Shown here in pieces: positions 1-8,668 of a stretch of 51,188 bases of DNA. A program made the translations under genes and the position numbers. The DNA is from Actinomycetales bacterium (GTDB taxonomy: Bacteria > Actinomycetota > Actinomycetes > Actinomycetales > Microbacteriaceae). The notes under the pieces were generated by a model. That model had not been told where the DNA came from. It searched no databases and saw nothing but the letters and a program-made list of their open reading frames with translations. The number at the start of each line of letters is the position of its first letter. The first letter of the stretch is position 1. The DNA is taken from NCBI GenBank assembly GCA_028868975.1, contig JAGWTM010000004.1, forward strand, positions 1 through 51,188. Direction: 5' to 3'.

Positions 1-630
1 TCAATCGCGGCCGAGGGTAAGTCTCGAGATGTGCGTCACCGCTACTACCGAATCGCGTGGTTCACGGCGGGCACCATCGCGTTTTTCGTCCTGGTTTATC
101 GCGCTCAGGTTTTTGAATTCTTCGGCAAGAGCCCCGACATGACCGGCCGTTCGGGCATCTGGAAGCTCGTGCTGCAACTGATTGCCGAAAAGCCGACTTT
201 GGGCTGGGGTTGGATCAGCCACTGGGTTCCAGGGGTCAAACCCTACGACGGACTCGTGGTTATCAAGGGTGTGCCTTACTTTCAGGCGCACAACGCATAC
301 CTCGATGTTTGGCTACAACTCGGGTTCATCGGTTTGGCGATATTCCTGACCCTGCTAACGGTCACCTTCATCAAACTTTGGCGTCTCGCAGTTCGTCACA
401 CGAGCGTGCTGTATCTCTGGCCTATTTTGGCTTTTGTTGGATTACTCGCACAAAACCTCACCGAAAGCCGAATGCTGATCGAGATGGGTTGGGCGTTTAT
501 CGCGCTTTTTGCTGTGAAAGCCAACGAGCCAAGCGAGGCTCTAGAGCCTAAGGGTCGCTCGCCTAAAAGAGCTCGTTTGCTCTCGCTAGGTCTTCTGCGA
601 AATCGATCTCAACAGCGTAAAGATCGCTGA
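1..630 (+). CDS. O-antigen ligase/polymerase-like membrane protein, C-terminal part
   Basis: The frame is open from the first base, so only the last 209 residues are present and the true start lies upstream. The fragment has a Wzy_C-type layout: a membrane segment near the left edge, a TGRSGIW motif followed by a GWGW turn, the HNAYLDVWLQLG motif typical of O-antigen ligase/polymerase proteins, then two or three further hydrophobic helices and a basic tail. Such proteins join or polymerise lipid-linked glycans on the outer face of the membrane. The next genes on the opposite strand are also surface-glycan genes, which fits. The last 68 bp overlap the 3' end of the convergent nucleotidyltransferase gene. 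The family call is solid; the substrate is unknown. Confidence 0.8.
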   Translation, partial: SIAAEGKSRDVRHRYYRIAWFTAGTIAFFVLVYRAQVFEFFGKSPDMTGRSGIWKLVLQLIAEKPTLGWGWISHWVPGVKPYDGLVVIKGVPYFQAHNAYLDVWLQLGFIGLAIFLTLLTVTFIKLWRLAVRHTSVLYLWPILAFVGLLAQNLTESRMLIEMGWAFIALFAVKANEPSEALEPKGRSPKRARLLSLGLLRNRSQQRKDR

Positions 631-1255
631 TGTCAACGGCTCGGAACTTGAGCTGATCCAACTCAATCGCCAACTCGATGCCGCGCTCGAAATAATCCTG
701 TTCGCCGACCTGATCTAGTCGCTCGATCAGCTGCTGCTTGTCCGCACCCGCGACAAAGTTGATGCCCACCGCCTCGCCTAGACCCTGAGCCACGGTCTTC
801 GACAGCTGTTCGATGTGGCCGGATGCGTCAAGCGTGTACTTCACCTCTTCATCGCTGACTTTGGAGGTGTTGACCACGACAAATGACTGGTCGGCTTCGA
901 TGAGCGGGGTCACTCGCTTGAGCACTTCTGGATCAAAGACTACGTCGCCGTTCAACCAGAGCACGCCGCCGTCTGGCGCAGCGCGAAGAGCCTTGAGCAG
1001 GCTCTTCGATGTGTTGGTCTGGTCGTAGTACTCGTTGTAAACGAAGGTTGCCGCTGGAAAGCGCTCGATGATCGCCTCGAGCTTGAAGCCAACCACGATC
1101 AGCACCCGGTAGGTTTCACCAAAAGCGCTCTTGAGGTTGTCAATCTGCTGCTGCATTATCGAACGACCGTCACGGAGTTCGGTGAGCGGCTTTGGCAACG
1201 GGCGGGCCAAACGAGTGCCCATGCCAGCAGCGAGAATAACGACCTGTTTAGACAT
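563..1255 (-). CDS. Nucleotidyltransferase (sugar/choline-phosphate NTP transferase type)
   Basis: A 230-residue cytosolic protein that should transfer a nucleotide to a phosphorylated sugar or alcohol, making an activated precursor for surface polymers. The N-terminal signature LAAGMGTRL with the PKPLTEL lysine motif binds the NTP, and LNGDVVF supplies the metal-binding aspartate near residue 103. It resembles LicC-like phosphocholine cytidylyltransferases and sugar nucleotidyltransferases; the sequence does not decide between them. It is the last gene of the minus-strand surface locus, 10 bp after the LysM protein gene. The start is ATG at 1255 with a TAGACT box 7 nt before it, so it can also be transcribed alone as a leaderless mRNA. 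Confidence 0.8.
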   Translation of the reverse strand: MSKQVVILAAGMGTRLARPLPKPLTELRDGRSIMQQQIDNLKSAFGETYRVLIVVGFKLEAIIERFPAATFVYNEYYDQTNTSKSLLKALRAAPDGGVLWLNGDVVFDPEVLKRVTPLIEADQSFVVVNTSKVSDEEVKYTLDASGHIEQLSKTVAQGLGEAVGINFVAGADKQQLIERLDQVGEQDYFERGIELAIELDQLKFRAVDISDLYAVEIDFAEDLARANELF

Positions 1256-1262
1256 GCGTCTA

Positions 1263-1268
1263 AGTCTA
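1263..1268 (-). promoter_or_regulatory. -10 box of a leaderless promoter for the nucleotidyltransferase
   Basis: TAGACT on the minus strand ends 7 nt before the ATG at 1255. No ribosome binding site fits in the remaining space, so transcription would begin at or next to the start codon. The box sits inside the 10 bp gap and last codon of the upstream gene. Confidence 0.6.
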
Positions 1269-3953
1269 TGGAATGACGAGGACCTGCCCCAGTTTGATGA
1301 CGTCGCTGGTTAGGTTATTGGCCTGCTTGATGGCGCTTACCGTCACGGCAAATTTGGCCGCGATTTTGGTGAGTGTGTCACCCGAAACTACGGTGTATTT
1401 GCGAACCGGAGTCGCCGTTGGGGTTGGACTGACGGTCGGAGTCGAAGTCACCGTTGGCGATACCGAAGGTTTTGGAGTCACCGAACTACTCGGACTCGGG
1501 GTAGGCGCAGGGGTGGTGGTAGGACTGGCCGTTGGGCTGGCCGTCGGCTTAGGCCCAGGATCGGTGACCGTGACACCAGCCTTGTGGCCTGTCGGAATCA
1601 AATCGGCAAATCGTTGGTCAACGATCACTGCGGGAAGCGTTGTCATCGGCGTTTGCCCAACCAGCGCGCGATACGCGGTCACGTTCGCGATCAGCTGCTT
1701 CTTGCCATTGGTAATCAACCAGTAGGAACGGTCAGGAGTTCTGATGAAGCGTCCGATTTCCTGAGTCTGCTTATTTAGCAGGGCACAGTTGAGCGGGTCT
1801 AGCAACACGGCAGCCCCCGGGTAAACCTCGGCAAGATCGGTCGCGACCGGGTAGGCCTTGCCGGCGGTAGCCAAGAACAACTGACCGTCGCAGTTGAGTT
1901 TGATGCCATTGAAAACTGCGCTTCGGGTCATGCCCTTGAGGTCAGCGAAAGTGACTGGTCGCGGCGAAAGCTTGCCTGCGACTCCCAGACCGAGTGCCAG
2001 CGCCTGGCCACTATCCGGCAGCTGGATGAGTCGGTCGTTACCGTTGACCCAATACAGCGCGGGTTTTGCCTTGACGGTAATCGAGCCTTCAACTAGCGTG
2101 CCCGGCGGAATAGCCGTTCCGCTCTCAACGATTTGGTTCAGCGCGCTTGGCGGTAGAACTTGAACTGCGGGCATAGCCAGTTGAGAAATCAGCTTGGTGC
2201 GATCGGCGGTCACCTTTATTTCTTTGCGCACTCCCCCACGCACGAAGAACAACTTCTTGTCGGTGCTTGCCCGGGCAAAGAGCGGCGTGGTGAGCGGCGC
2301 ATCCATGGTGGCAATTCTGGAGAACAGCGAGTTAGGCAGAAGTGGCGCGTCGGTGACCACTTCTTCACCCTTGGTGACCAATCGTTTGCCTGCCGAGGTT
2401 AGCAACCAGGTGCGCCCCTGGTCATCGCGATCAAAGTTGAGAATCGGCGTCGTGCTTGCGGCAACGCTCAGCCCAGCGGTTGAGATGGTTCCGGTCGAAC
2501 TCTCAAACCAAGGAGTCAGATCGAGGTCTTTGCTCACTGCGGCCGGAATTTCATAGGCCAGCCCATCGATGTAAACAACCTTGTTTTTAGTGTCGCGGTT
2601 GGTGAAGATGCTGCCATTCTTGATGATTGGCGGACCCCAGGGCAGGTAGTTGAAGGCATTTATGGTCAACTTGGTGTTCAGGACTGGCAGGTTAATGCCA
2701 TTTGCGGTAGCCGATGGGGCATCCAGCAATTCACGTTTGAAGCCACCCGAAATAACGTAGGTGTCGTTGCTGGAACCAGAACCGATCACGTAGGCAGACA
2801 TCGGACCGGAGTCGGCGAGCGCAGCCAGTTGCGACGAAGTTAGTTGGACAGCGCGATTGCAATCGAGACCGAAGCTGGCCACCTGATTGCAGTCGTTGAA
2901 TAGGAATTTCTTGCCGCCGTCCACAAAGTAGTACTTGCCGAGTGCCGATTTCACGACGCGGGTCATGGTTCCCGCTTCGGTGAAGGTGTTCAGGTAATCG
3001 TTGCTAATCACTCCGAGCGGGCCGAGCGGGGCCAAAGCCTTGATCAGGGCCGGGTCATCAATCAAATAGCGATTGTTGTCCACAATCAGGTAGGTGTCAC
3101 TGCTGGCACTCTTCAGCAAGAATCCACCGGCTACCGGATCACCAAACCAGTCGGTGTAGAACCGCCAGAAGTTACGGTTGCCATAGGCACTGCAGCTGTC
3201 ACCGGTGCCGTAAAGATTCTTGAGCGCCGCATCATTGGGCGTGTATGGCGTGTAGTAGTAGAGGTTGGCCGTGGCTTGGCTCTTGATCATGACGGGCTTG
3301 GTGCCGCAGGACGAGTTCGGGTGGAAGCGCACGTTTGAGGTCTTGCCGATCTTGAGATACGTGAACGAGCCTCTCGGGTCGCCGTACCACTGCAATTGCC
3401 CCGCGCCGAAGTAGAGCTGGTTGAAGAGACCGGCTTTGACTCGCCCGCACGAGTTATTTGGGTCAACGTCGGGGCAGGCAAAGCCCAGCGCGGCCGCATA
3501 CATTCTGGCTGTCGGATTAGCGGCCTGGATGAGCCCCTGTTCCTTCTGAAGTGTCACCAGGAGCACACGCGGGTTGATCTTGCAAGCGCGAGCTACGTCA
3601 TAAATAATCTGCGCGGCAGTCTGATCGGTTTTGGCTTCCAAGGCATCGCAGCGACCGTCCTCGGCGGGTTTTGCCGGGGTGTCCATGGTGTAGTTGCGCA
3701 GACATTTCGGGCCACCGTCGCCGTCCTTACAGACGGGAACCTTGCTTTCAAGGAACCGCTGGATGTCAGCAACGGTCATCGTTCCGAAGTCAAAAAAGAC
3801 GCTGTCGCTAATGATCAGACCGGGATCAAATCTTGAAACATCGGCTGCTTGGGCTCGTTGCTGGGTATTCATCTCGAGCGCGGTCAAGCCCGCCACGGCC
3901 AGCATCACCGAAACGATGATGGCCACAAAACGGCGAACTCTGACTAAACGCAT
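1266..3953 (-). CDS. Secreted LysM-domain wall protein with internal repeats
   Basis: An 895-residue exported protein. Residues 1-37 are a signal peptide (basic MRLVRVRR, hydrophobic core, AQA cleavage site). Residues 40-275 form a cysteine-rich domain found in actinobacterial wall proteins, with a LLVTLQKEQGLI helix (Glu138) that resembles the catalytic helix of lysozyme-like hydrolases; enzymatic activity is inference. Residues about 285-780 hold about nine units of 45-60 residues, each starting with a strand pair such as YLIVDNNRYLI, YYFVDGGKKFLF or YWLITNGKKQLI. A Pro/Thr/Ser linker of about 50 residues leads to a C-terminal LysM domain (YTVVSGDTLTKIA), which binds peptidoglycan. The gene lies 22 bp after the anchored small protein gene in the surface-glycan operon. 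It probably acts at the wall; its exact role is unknown. Confidence 0.8.
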   Translation of the reverse strand: MRLVRVRRFVAIIVSVMLAVAGLTALEMNTQQRAQAADVSRFDPGLIISDSVFFDFGTMTVADIQRFLESKVPVCKDGDGGPKCLRNYTMDTPAKPAEDGRCDALEAKTDQTAAQIIYDVARACKINPRVLLVTLQKEQGLIQAANPTARMYAAALGFACPDVDPNNSCGRVKAGLFNQLYFGAGQLQWYGDPRGSFTYLKIGKTSNVRFHPNSSCGTKPVMIKSQATANLYYYTPYTPNDAALKNLYGTGDSCSAYGNRNFWRFYTDWFGDPVAGGFLLKSASSDTYLIVDNNRYLIDDPALIKALAPLGPLGVISNDYLNTFTEAGTMTRVVKSALGKYYFVDGGKKFLFNDCNQVASFGLDCNRAVQLTSSQLAALADSGPMSAYVIGSGSSNDTYVISGGFKRELLDAPSATANGINLPVLNTKLTINAFNYLPWGPPIIKNGSIFTNRDTKNKVVYIDGLAYEIPAAVSKDLDLTPWFESSTGTISTAGLSVAASTTPILNFDRDDQGRTWLLTSAGKRLVTKGEEVVTDAPLLPNSLFSRIATMDAPLTTPLFARASTDKKLFFVRGGVRKEIKVTADRTKLISQLAMPAVQVLPPSALNQIVESGTAIPPGTLVEGSITVKAKPALYWVNGNDRLIQLPDSGQALALGLGVAGKLSPRPVTFADLKGMTRSAVFNGIKLNCDGQLFLATAGKAYPVATDLAEVYPGAAVLLDPLNCALLNKQTQEIGRFIRTPDRSYWLITNGKKQLIANVTAYRALVGQTPMTTLPAVIVDQRFADLIPTGHKAGVTVTDPGPKPTASPTASPTTTPAPTPSPSSSVTPKPSVSPTVTSTPTVSPTPTATPVRKYTVVSGDTLTKIAAKFAVTVSAIKQANNLTSDVIKLGQVLVIP

Positions 3954-3975
3954 GGATTCGGTTCTCGACCCTGGA

Positions 3976-4461
3976 TTACTTGATGGTTACTGCGGTTGCT
4001 GGCGAACTTCCGTGGTATCCGACCGAGTCGTAAACCACGCTCACCAAACCGGCACCCTTTGGTAACCCGACCGTGGAAAGGGTCATCGGGTAGCACTGCG
4101 TGTCATTGACATTTGATTCGGCTTTCACCTTCAGCTGTTTGGTCGTTGCTCCGCTCTGGTAGACCAGGGTGCAGCTGCCGCCATCTTCAGCGATGTTGGT
4201 GGCGTGAGCCACGACACTGATTGCCATAGCGCCGGAATCCACATCGGCCGAAATGATTTCAACGGTTGCTGCCTTCTGCTTGACCGTTGGTGATTGGCTC
4301 TGGGTTGGTTGCGGGTTCGAGGTGGCCGACTCAGAACTGGATGAGCTCGGCTGGACGGTTGGGCTGGCCGTTGGTTTCGCGGCATTGAAGGAATTGAGCA
4401 GAGACGATACGGCAAAGTAGCCGACGCCTAACAAAATCACAAAAAACAAGAATTTCTTCAT
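3976..4461 (-). CDS. Membrane-anchored small extracytoplasmic protein, unknown function
   Basis: A 161-residue protein with one N-terminal hydrophobic helix (residues 4-24) and no lipobox cysteine, so it is either anchored or cleaved. A low-complexity Pro/Ser/Thr/Gln stretch (residues 30-65) includes KPTASPT, also found in the linker of the LysM protein encoded next. The C-terminal 95 residues look like a compact beta-rich domain with two cysteines (SCTLVY and DTQCYP) that could form a disulfide outside the cell. The ATG at 4461 has a GAGAGGA site at a good distance. The shared linker and 22 bp spacing suggest it works with the LysM protein. No family was recognised. Confidence 0.65.
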   Translation of the reverse strand: MKKFLFFVILLGVGYFAVSSLLNSFNAAKPTASPTVQPSSSSSESATSNPQPTQSQSPTVKQKAATVEIISADVDSGAMAISVVAHATNIAEDGGSCTLVYQSGATTKQLKVKAESNVNDTQCYPMTLSTVGLPKGAGLVSVVYDSVGYHGSSPATAVTIK

Positions 4462-4546
4462 GGCGGTATTCCTCTCGAGAACAACCGGTAATAGCGGTTT
4501 AAGCCTAACTTTGGGCTTCTGTGAAGAGGCTGTGACTTGCCGTCAG

Positions 4547-5656
4547 TTACTCAGCTAGTAACTTCAGGGTTTGTTCACGACTGCCGTGCACTGCAGCCCA
4601 AACGGCCTTGCGGTGCTTGCCGGTCGCTTCGGTCCAAACCTGCTCGGGAGCATCGGCAAGCAACTTGCCGGCACGTGAGTGGAGCTCATCGAAAAAGGCC
4701 TGATCCGTCACCGGTAGGGACTCGACAAAAAGCGGCAAATCGAGCGAGATGATTCGAGTCAACCAGGTTAGGTGGACCAGTGGAGTGATAAAGCCCCGCT
4801 CAACGGATAGCTTCAGGATCTTGTCGATCTGCTCCATCGACAGCAGTCGGTCCTGAAGGCTCTTGAGTTCGGTTCGCCGCTTAGACAAACTTTCACCCTC
4901 GGCTCGTACTCGCCAGAAGTAACTCGCGTCCGCGATGAGGTCAAACTGCTTGGCGGCGAGGTATGCGGTAACCACGAGGGTCATGTCCTCGTAGGCCACA
5001 CCTTCCGGGAACTTGAAGTGATTTGCCTGCCAAAATTGCCAGTTGTATAGCTTGTTCCAACTGGTCGCATCTCCAAGGATTTCGGGCAGCTCATTGACCG
5101 AAATGGCGTCGCGAGTCTTCCTGAAGAAAGCCGCAGTCGAGGTGCGATCGAAGTAGCGTGCCCCGTAGAAACACACGGCCTTGCCAACTACCAGTGGGCT
5201 GCCCGTCGACTCCGCCTTCTCAACGAAGCGCTTGACCGCACCCAGCGGAAGCAAATCGTCGCTGTCGAGAAACATGACGTAGTCGGTGTCATCGATGGCT
5301 GCCAGACCGGTGTTTCGAGCGGCACCAAGCCCCGCGTTCGGCTGCACAACACCGCGCAGGAACGGCGTCCGATAAAAGAATCGATCGATGATTGCGGCTG
5401 AACCGTCGGTCGCTCCGTCATTGACCACGATGATTTCGAGGTTAGGCCAATTTTGCGCTCTGGCGCTTCGCAGGGCATCCGCGAGGAAGGCTTCGACGTT
5501 GTAAACCGGAACCACGATTGAGACCTTTGGCATTCGAGAATCACGAATCGTGAACCTGAACGAGAACCACCAAATCAGCCGCATCACGGCGTACTTCACG
5601 ACTGGGATCGGTCCGCTGGCGAGCGCCTTGCGGGCAAGAGCGATCAGAGTTTTCAC
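4547..5656 (-). CDS. Family 2 glycosyltransferase
   Basis: A 369-residue GT-A fold glycosyltransferase. VSIVVPVYNVE (about residues 45-55) begins the nucleotide-binding fold, VVNDGATDGS follows, NAGLGAARNTGL matches the family, and LDSDD at 130-134 is the metal-binding DxD motif. The C-terminal 150 residues are helical and outside the catalytic core, as in glycosyltransferases paired with TagF-like polymerases. It should add sugars to a wall glycopolymer at the cytosolic face of the membrane. The start is GTG at 5656, preceded by GGAGG, and overlaps the stop of the upstream gene by 4 bp, so translation is coupled. Donor and acceptor cannot be read from sequence. Confidence 0.85.
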   Translation of the reverse strand: MKTLIALARKALASGPIPVVKYAVMRLIWWFSFRFTIRDSRMPKVSIVVPVYNVEAFLADALRSARAQNWPNLEIIVVNDGATDGSAAIIDRFFYRTPFLRGVVQPNAGLGAARNTGLAAIDDTDYVMFLDSDDLLPLGAVKRFVEKAESTGSPLVVGKAVCFYGARYFDRTSTAAFFRKTRDAISVNELPEILGDATSWNKLYNWQFWQANHFKFPEGVAYEDMTLVVTAYLAAKQFDLIADASYFWRVRAEGESLSKRRTELKSLQDRLLSMEQIDKILKLSVERGFITPLVHLTWLTRIISLDLPLFVESLPVTDQAFFDELHSRAGKLLADAPEQVWTEATGKHRKAVWAAVHGSREQTLKLLAE

Positions 5657-6858
5657 CGTTTGCCTCCGAAGACTGTATCGACGACGCGCTTCGAAGCGTT
5701 GCCGTCTTCAAGCGAGTTGAACTTTGCCTGCCAGGCGCGATACCTGGCGCTGTACTGCAGAGCAATCTCCGGCAAGCGCGATAGGGCCGCCACCACCTCG
5801 GTGTCGCGCTGCAGAATTGGCCCTGGGGCGTCCGCTTCAAAGTCGAAATAGAAACCGCGCTCGGCTCGATAGCGATCTAAATCAGGCGCCAAGTAGAGCA
5901 CGGGTTTTCCGGTTACGGTGAAATCGAACATGACGCTCGAGTAATCGGTAACCAAAACATCGGCAGCGAGGTACAGCTCTGTCACATCGGGATACTTGGT
6001 CACATCGATGGCTCGTCCTGCCACTTTGCTCTTGTGTGCCGCGTGGGTATTGGTGTGACCGCGGTAGATCATCTGAAAACCGTCTGGCAATTCGATGTTC
6101 TCGTCCATGAAGTTGACCGATTCCCAGTTTCCAGTGGCACTCCGCTTGAAATCGCGCCAGGTTGGTGCGTAGAGCACCACAACTGTGGTCGGGTCGGTGA
6201 TTCCAATCGATTCGCGGATGCGTTGACGGTCGCTCGAGTTAGAGGTGGTCAAACGGTCGTTGCGCGGGTACCCCGTCTCGATGATTTTCCCGCTGTAACC
6301 GAAAGCACCCGGAAAGACCTCGGTGCAGAAGTGATTCGGTGAGATTAGGTAATCCCAGTAGGAAGCCTCTCGATCCATCGTGTCGAGGTAGCTCTTGGTG
6401 AGATTGTTATTTGGAATTTCTCGGCCGAGGCGCTTGAGCGGGGTGCCATGCCAGGTCTGCAGATAAACCTGACCCTGGACCTTACGGAAGTACCAGGGCC
6501 AGTTTGTGTTGTTGATGAGGTATTTCGAGGTGGCCAGCGCATCGAGCCAGGCCTTACTGCCGTGGCGAAGCCCGGTGGCACCCTGGGGCGCAGTGGTTTC
6601 TGGGCCAATCGTCCATAGCAGTTCCAAATCGGCCGGCAATAAACCAGCTTCCTTGCGGGCGCGAACCTCGAGAAAAATGTCGAGCGGGTTATCTCCGATT
6701 ACCTTGCCCTGAAACGACTCAAAGAGCACCGCATTCCGAAGCTGAGCCGTGTCCTGCGGACGATACTGGAGTTTACGCATCCAGTCGGCTCGACGACGAC
6801 GTAGCGCGCCTAAGATTCGGGTGGGCGTGTAGGTCTTGAGTGCTCGTTTCAGATTCAT
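5653..6858 (-). CDS. CDP-glycerol glycerophosphotransferase family protein (TagB/TagF-like)
   Basis: This protein of about 401 residues belongs to the family that polymerises or primes polyol-phosphate (teichoic-acid-like) chains. Diagnostic motifs are QTWHGTPLKRLG in the middle and LVTDYSSVMFDF near the C-terminus, which hold the conserved His and Asp/Ser of the Glyphos_transf fold. The frame is open further upstream to 6945, but the ATG at 6858 is preferred: it has AGGAG upstream and makes an ATGA overlap with the preceding gene. It sits between two GT2 genes and downstream of an ABC exporter resembling TagGH, so a polyol-phosphate polymer assembled inside and exported is the natural reading. 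Whether the unit is glycerol-phosphate is not shown. Confidence 0.85.
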   Translation of the reverse strand: MNLKRALKTYTPTRILGALRRRRADWMRKLQYRPQDTAQLRNAVLFESFQGKVIGDNPLDIFLEVRARKEAGLLPADLELLWTIGPETTAPQGATGLRHGSKAWLDALATSKYLINNTNWPWYFRKVQGQVYLQTWHGTPLKRLGREIPNNNLTKSYLDTMDREASYWDYLISPNHFCTEVFPGAFGYSGKIIETGYPRNDRLTTSNSSDRQRIRESIGITDPTTVVVLYAPTWRDFKRSATGNWESVNFMDENIELPDGFQMIYRGHTNTHAAHKSKVAGRAIDVTKYPDVTELYLAADVLVTDYSSVMFDFTVTGKPVLYLAPDLDRYRAERGFYFDFEADAPGPILQRDTEVVAALSRLPEIALQYSARYRAWQAKFNSLEDGNASKRVVDTVFGGKR

Positions 6859-7892
6859 TCGACGGCGCTCCTGGTTCCCGCTCGTGACTTGTCGACAGTC
6901 TTGCTCGCTCCGCGCAGGAATCCGATCCAAAAACCCCAGCCCCAACTCAGGTGCATGGTTGGTAGCGCAATCAGGAGGGCAATTCGCGCCTTCAGGCTCA
7001 GTCCGGCCGCGCTAGCGGCTAAGAGAGCAATGGCACCTAGGTAACCGGCGAGCGGGATAACCCCGAGCAGATGCCCCGAGACCAAAATAGCTAGCCCGGC
7101 GATGATGCTCAGCACTAGAAGCGGCGGCAAGAAGTAGCGCTTCGAGGCGCCGGCCAGGTCTCGCCGAGTGAGGTCACCGCGCCAAACTCCGGTTGAGTAA
7201 AACTGCTTGGCGAGACGATCCCAACGACCTCTCGGCCAATAGGTGACACTGAGTTTGGGGCTGAACCAGACCAGGCCTCCGGTGCGCTTGATGCGCTGAG
7301 CGAGATCCCAGTCCTCCCCGCGAATGATCGATTCGTCATAGCCCCCGACGCGTTCGAGCGCCGACTTACGAAAGATGCCCAGGTACGCGCTCTCGGCCTC
7401 GCCAGCCTCACCACCGACGTGATATGCGGCACCGCCGATTCCAAACCTTGAGGTGTAAGCCCAGGCCACCGCCTTTTGGAACGCGCTGCGACCGCGAGCC
7501 GCCATGATGCCCCCGAGCAGGTCCGCACCGGTTTCATGAAGGATGCGCATGCCGTCAGCCAGGTAGCCCGGGGCCGGTTCACTGTGGGCATCGACTCTCA
7601 CGATGAAGTCATACTTGGCGATTTTGATGGCGGCATTGAGCCCGATGGTGGTCAGGCCACGCGGATTTTCCAGAAGCACAACGCGGGAATCCCGCTGCGC
7701 AATCTCGGAGGCAATTCTGTTCGTTGCGTCTTTGGATGGGCCCAGTGCGAGAATCAACTCGAGCGGAGCCGGGTAGCTTTGCGACAGGATCGCATCCACC
7801 GCCGCTGCGAGGTGTGCTTCTTCGTTGAGCACCGGCATCATGACAGTTAGCGCCGGAAGCTCAAACTCACCGTTTGCCTTGCTGTTTGCCAT
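6855..7892 (-). CDS. Family 2 glycosyltransferase with C-terminal membrane segments (ExoA-like)
   Basis: A 345-residue GT2 protein. VMMPVLNEEAHL starts the GT-A fold, VRVDAHSEP is the DxD-type metal site, and GEDWDLAQRI plus a WPRGRWDRLAKQ stretch match the ExoA/succinoglycan branch. Residues about 250-335 contain three or four hydrophobic helices, so it is a membrane enzyme that probably acts on a polyprenyl-linked acceptor. The gene begins 2 bp after the ABC ATPase stop and ends in an ATGA overlap with the TagF-like gene. No strong ribosome binding site is visible, so translation probably depends on the upstream gene. Confidence 0.85.
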   Translation of the reverse strand: MANSKANGEFELPALTVMMPVLNEEAHLAAAVDAILSQSYPAPLELILALGPSKDATNRIASEIAQRDSRVVLLENPRGLTTIGLNAAIKIAKYDFIVRVDAHSEPAPGYLADGMRILHETGADLLGGIMAARGRSAFQKAVAWAYTSRFGIGGAAYHVGGEAGEAESAYLGIFRKSALERVGGYDESIIRGEDWDLAQRIKRTGGLVWFSPKLSVTYWPRGRWDRLAKQFYSTGVWRGDLTRRDLAGASKRYFLPPLLVLSIIAGLAILVSGHLLGVIPLAGYLGAIALLAASAAGLSLKARIALLIALPTMHLSWGWGFWIGFLRGASKTVDKSRAGTRSAVE

Positions 7893-7894
7893 GG

Positions 7895-8668
7895 TTAGTC
7901 GTTCGAGGTAGCGCCGGTGTGCTTGTTATAAGCAGCAACCACGGTCTGGGGATCGCCGTCCATAATCAGCTCACCCTTTTCAATCCAGATAACGCGATTG
8001 CAGGTGTCCAGAATGGACTGCATCGAGTGGCTGACGAGGAACAGGCTGCCGGCGCGATCGCGCATCTCACGCATGCGAGCTTCGCTCCGCTGACGGAATT
8101 CCTGGTCACCGACCGCGAGCGCTTCGTCGACGATCAGAATCTCGTGATCGCGCGAGGCGGCGATCGAAAAGCGCAATCTGGCTGACATACCGGAGCTGTA
8201 GGTTCGCATCGGCAAATCGATGAACTCCTGAATCCCGGCGAACTCCGTGATCTTGTCTACGTCTGCCTCGATCTGCTTGCGATCAAAACCGAGCGCCAAA
8301 CCACCGAGGATGATGTTTTTCTCACCGCTGAGATTCGGCAGCATGACCGCCGCGACACCGAGCAGGGTCGGTCTTGCCGAACTGTAAATGGCGCCTTTGC
8401 TGACCGGTGTTAGTCCCGCGATGGCTCGCATCAAACTGGACTTACCCGAACCGTTTGAACCGATGATTCCGACCGATTCACCCTCATAGATGGTGAATGA
8501 AACACCCTTGATCGCGTGGACTTCGCGCAACCCAATCTTTCGTGAGAAGAGGCCGCCGCCGGCTGCAGCACGAGTGGCCCGGCGTCCACTCGAAAAAACC
8601 TTGTAGGTGATGTGAACGTCATCCACGACGACGACTGGAATTGCGTCGGCTTTAGTCTTCGCGGCCAT
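7895..8668 (-). CDS. ABC exporter ATPase for surface polysaccharide (TagH/Wzt-like)
   Basis: A 257-residue ATPase that would power polymer export with the permease encoded just upstream. Walker A GSNGSGKS is at 70-77, signature YSSGMS at 158-163, Walker B ILIVDEA near 177-183, and the switch His is in VSHSM. It lacks the long C-terminal carbohydrate-binding domain of some Wzt proteins, so it is the short TagH/KpsT kind. The frame extends upstream to 8701, but the ATG at 8668 carries a GGAGGAG site and gives a 17 bp overlap with the permease gene. Substrate is inferred to be the glycopolymer made by the neighbouring transferases. Confidence 0.9.
   Translation of the reverse strand: MAAKTKADAIPVVVVDDVHITYKVFSSGRRATRAAAGGGLFSRKIGLREVHAIKGVSFTIYEGESVGIIGSNGSGKSSLMRAIAGLTPVSKGAIYSSARPTLLGVAAVMLPNLSGEKNIILGGLALGFDRKQIEADVDKITEFAGIQEFIDLPMRTYSSGMSARLRFSIAASRDHEILIVDEALAVGDQEFRQRSEARMREMRDRAGSLFLVSHSMQSILDTCNRVIWIEKGELIMDGDPQTVVAAYNKHTGATSND

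Noticed and set aside
1425-1570. Tandem repeat or CRISPR-like array
   Set aside because: The repeated GTTGGG/CTGGCCG pieces encode the Pro/Thr/Ser linker of the LysM protein; units are irregular and in frame.
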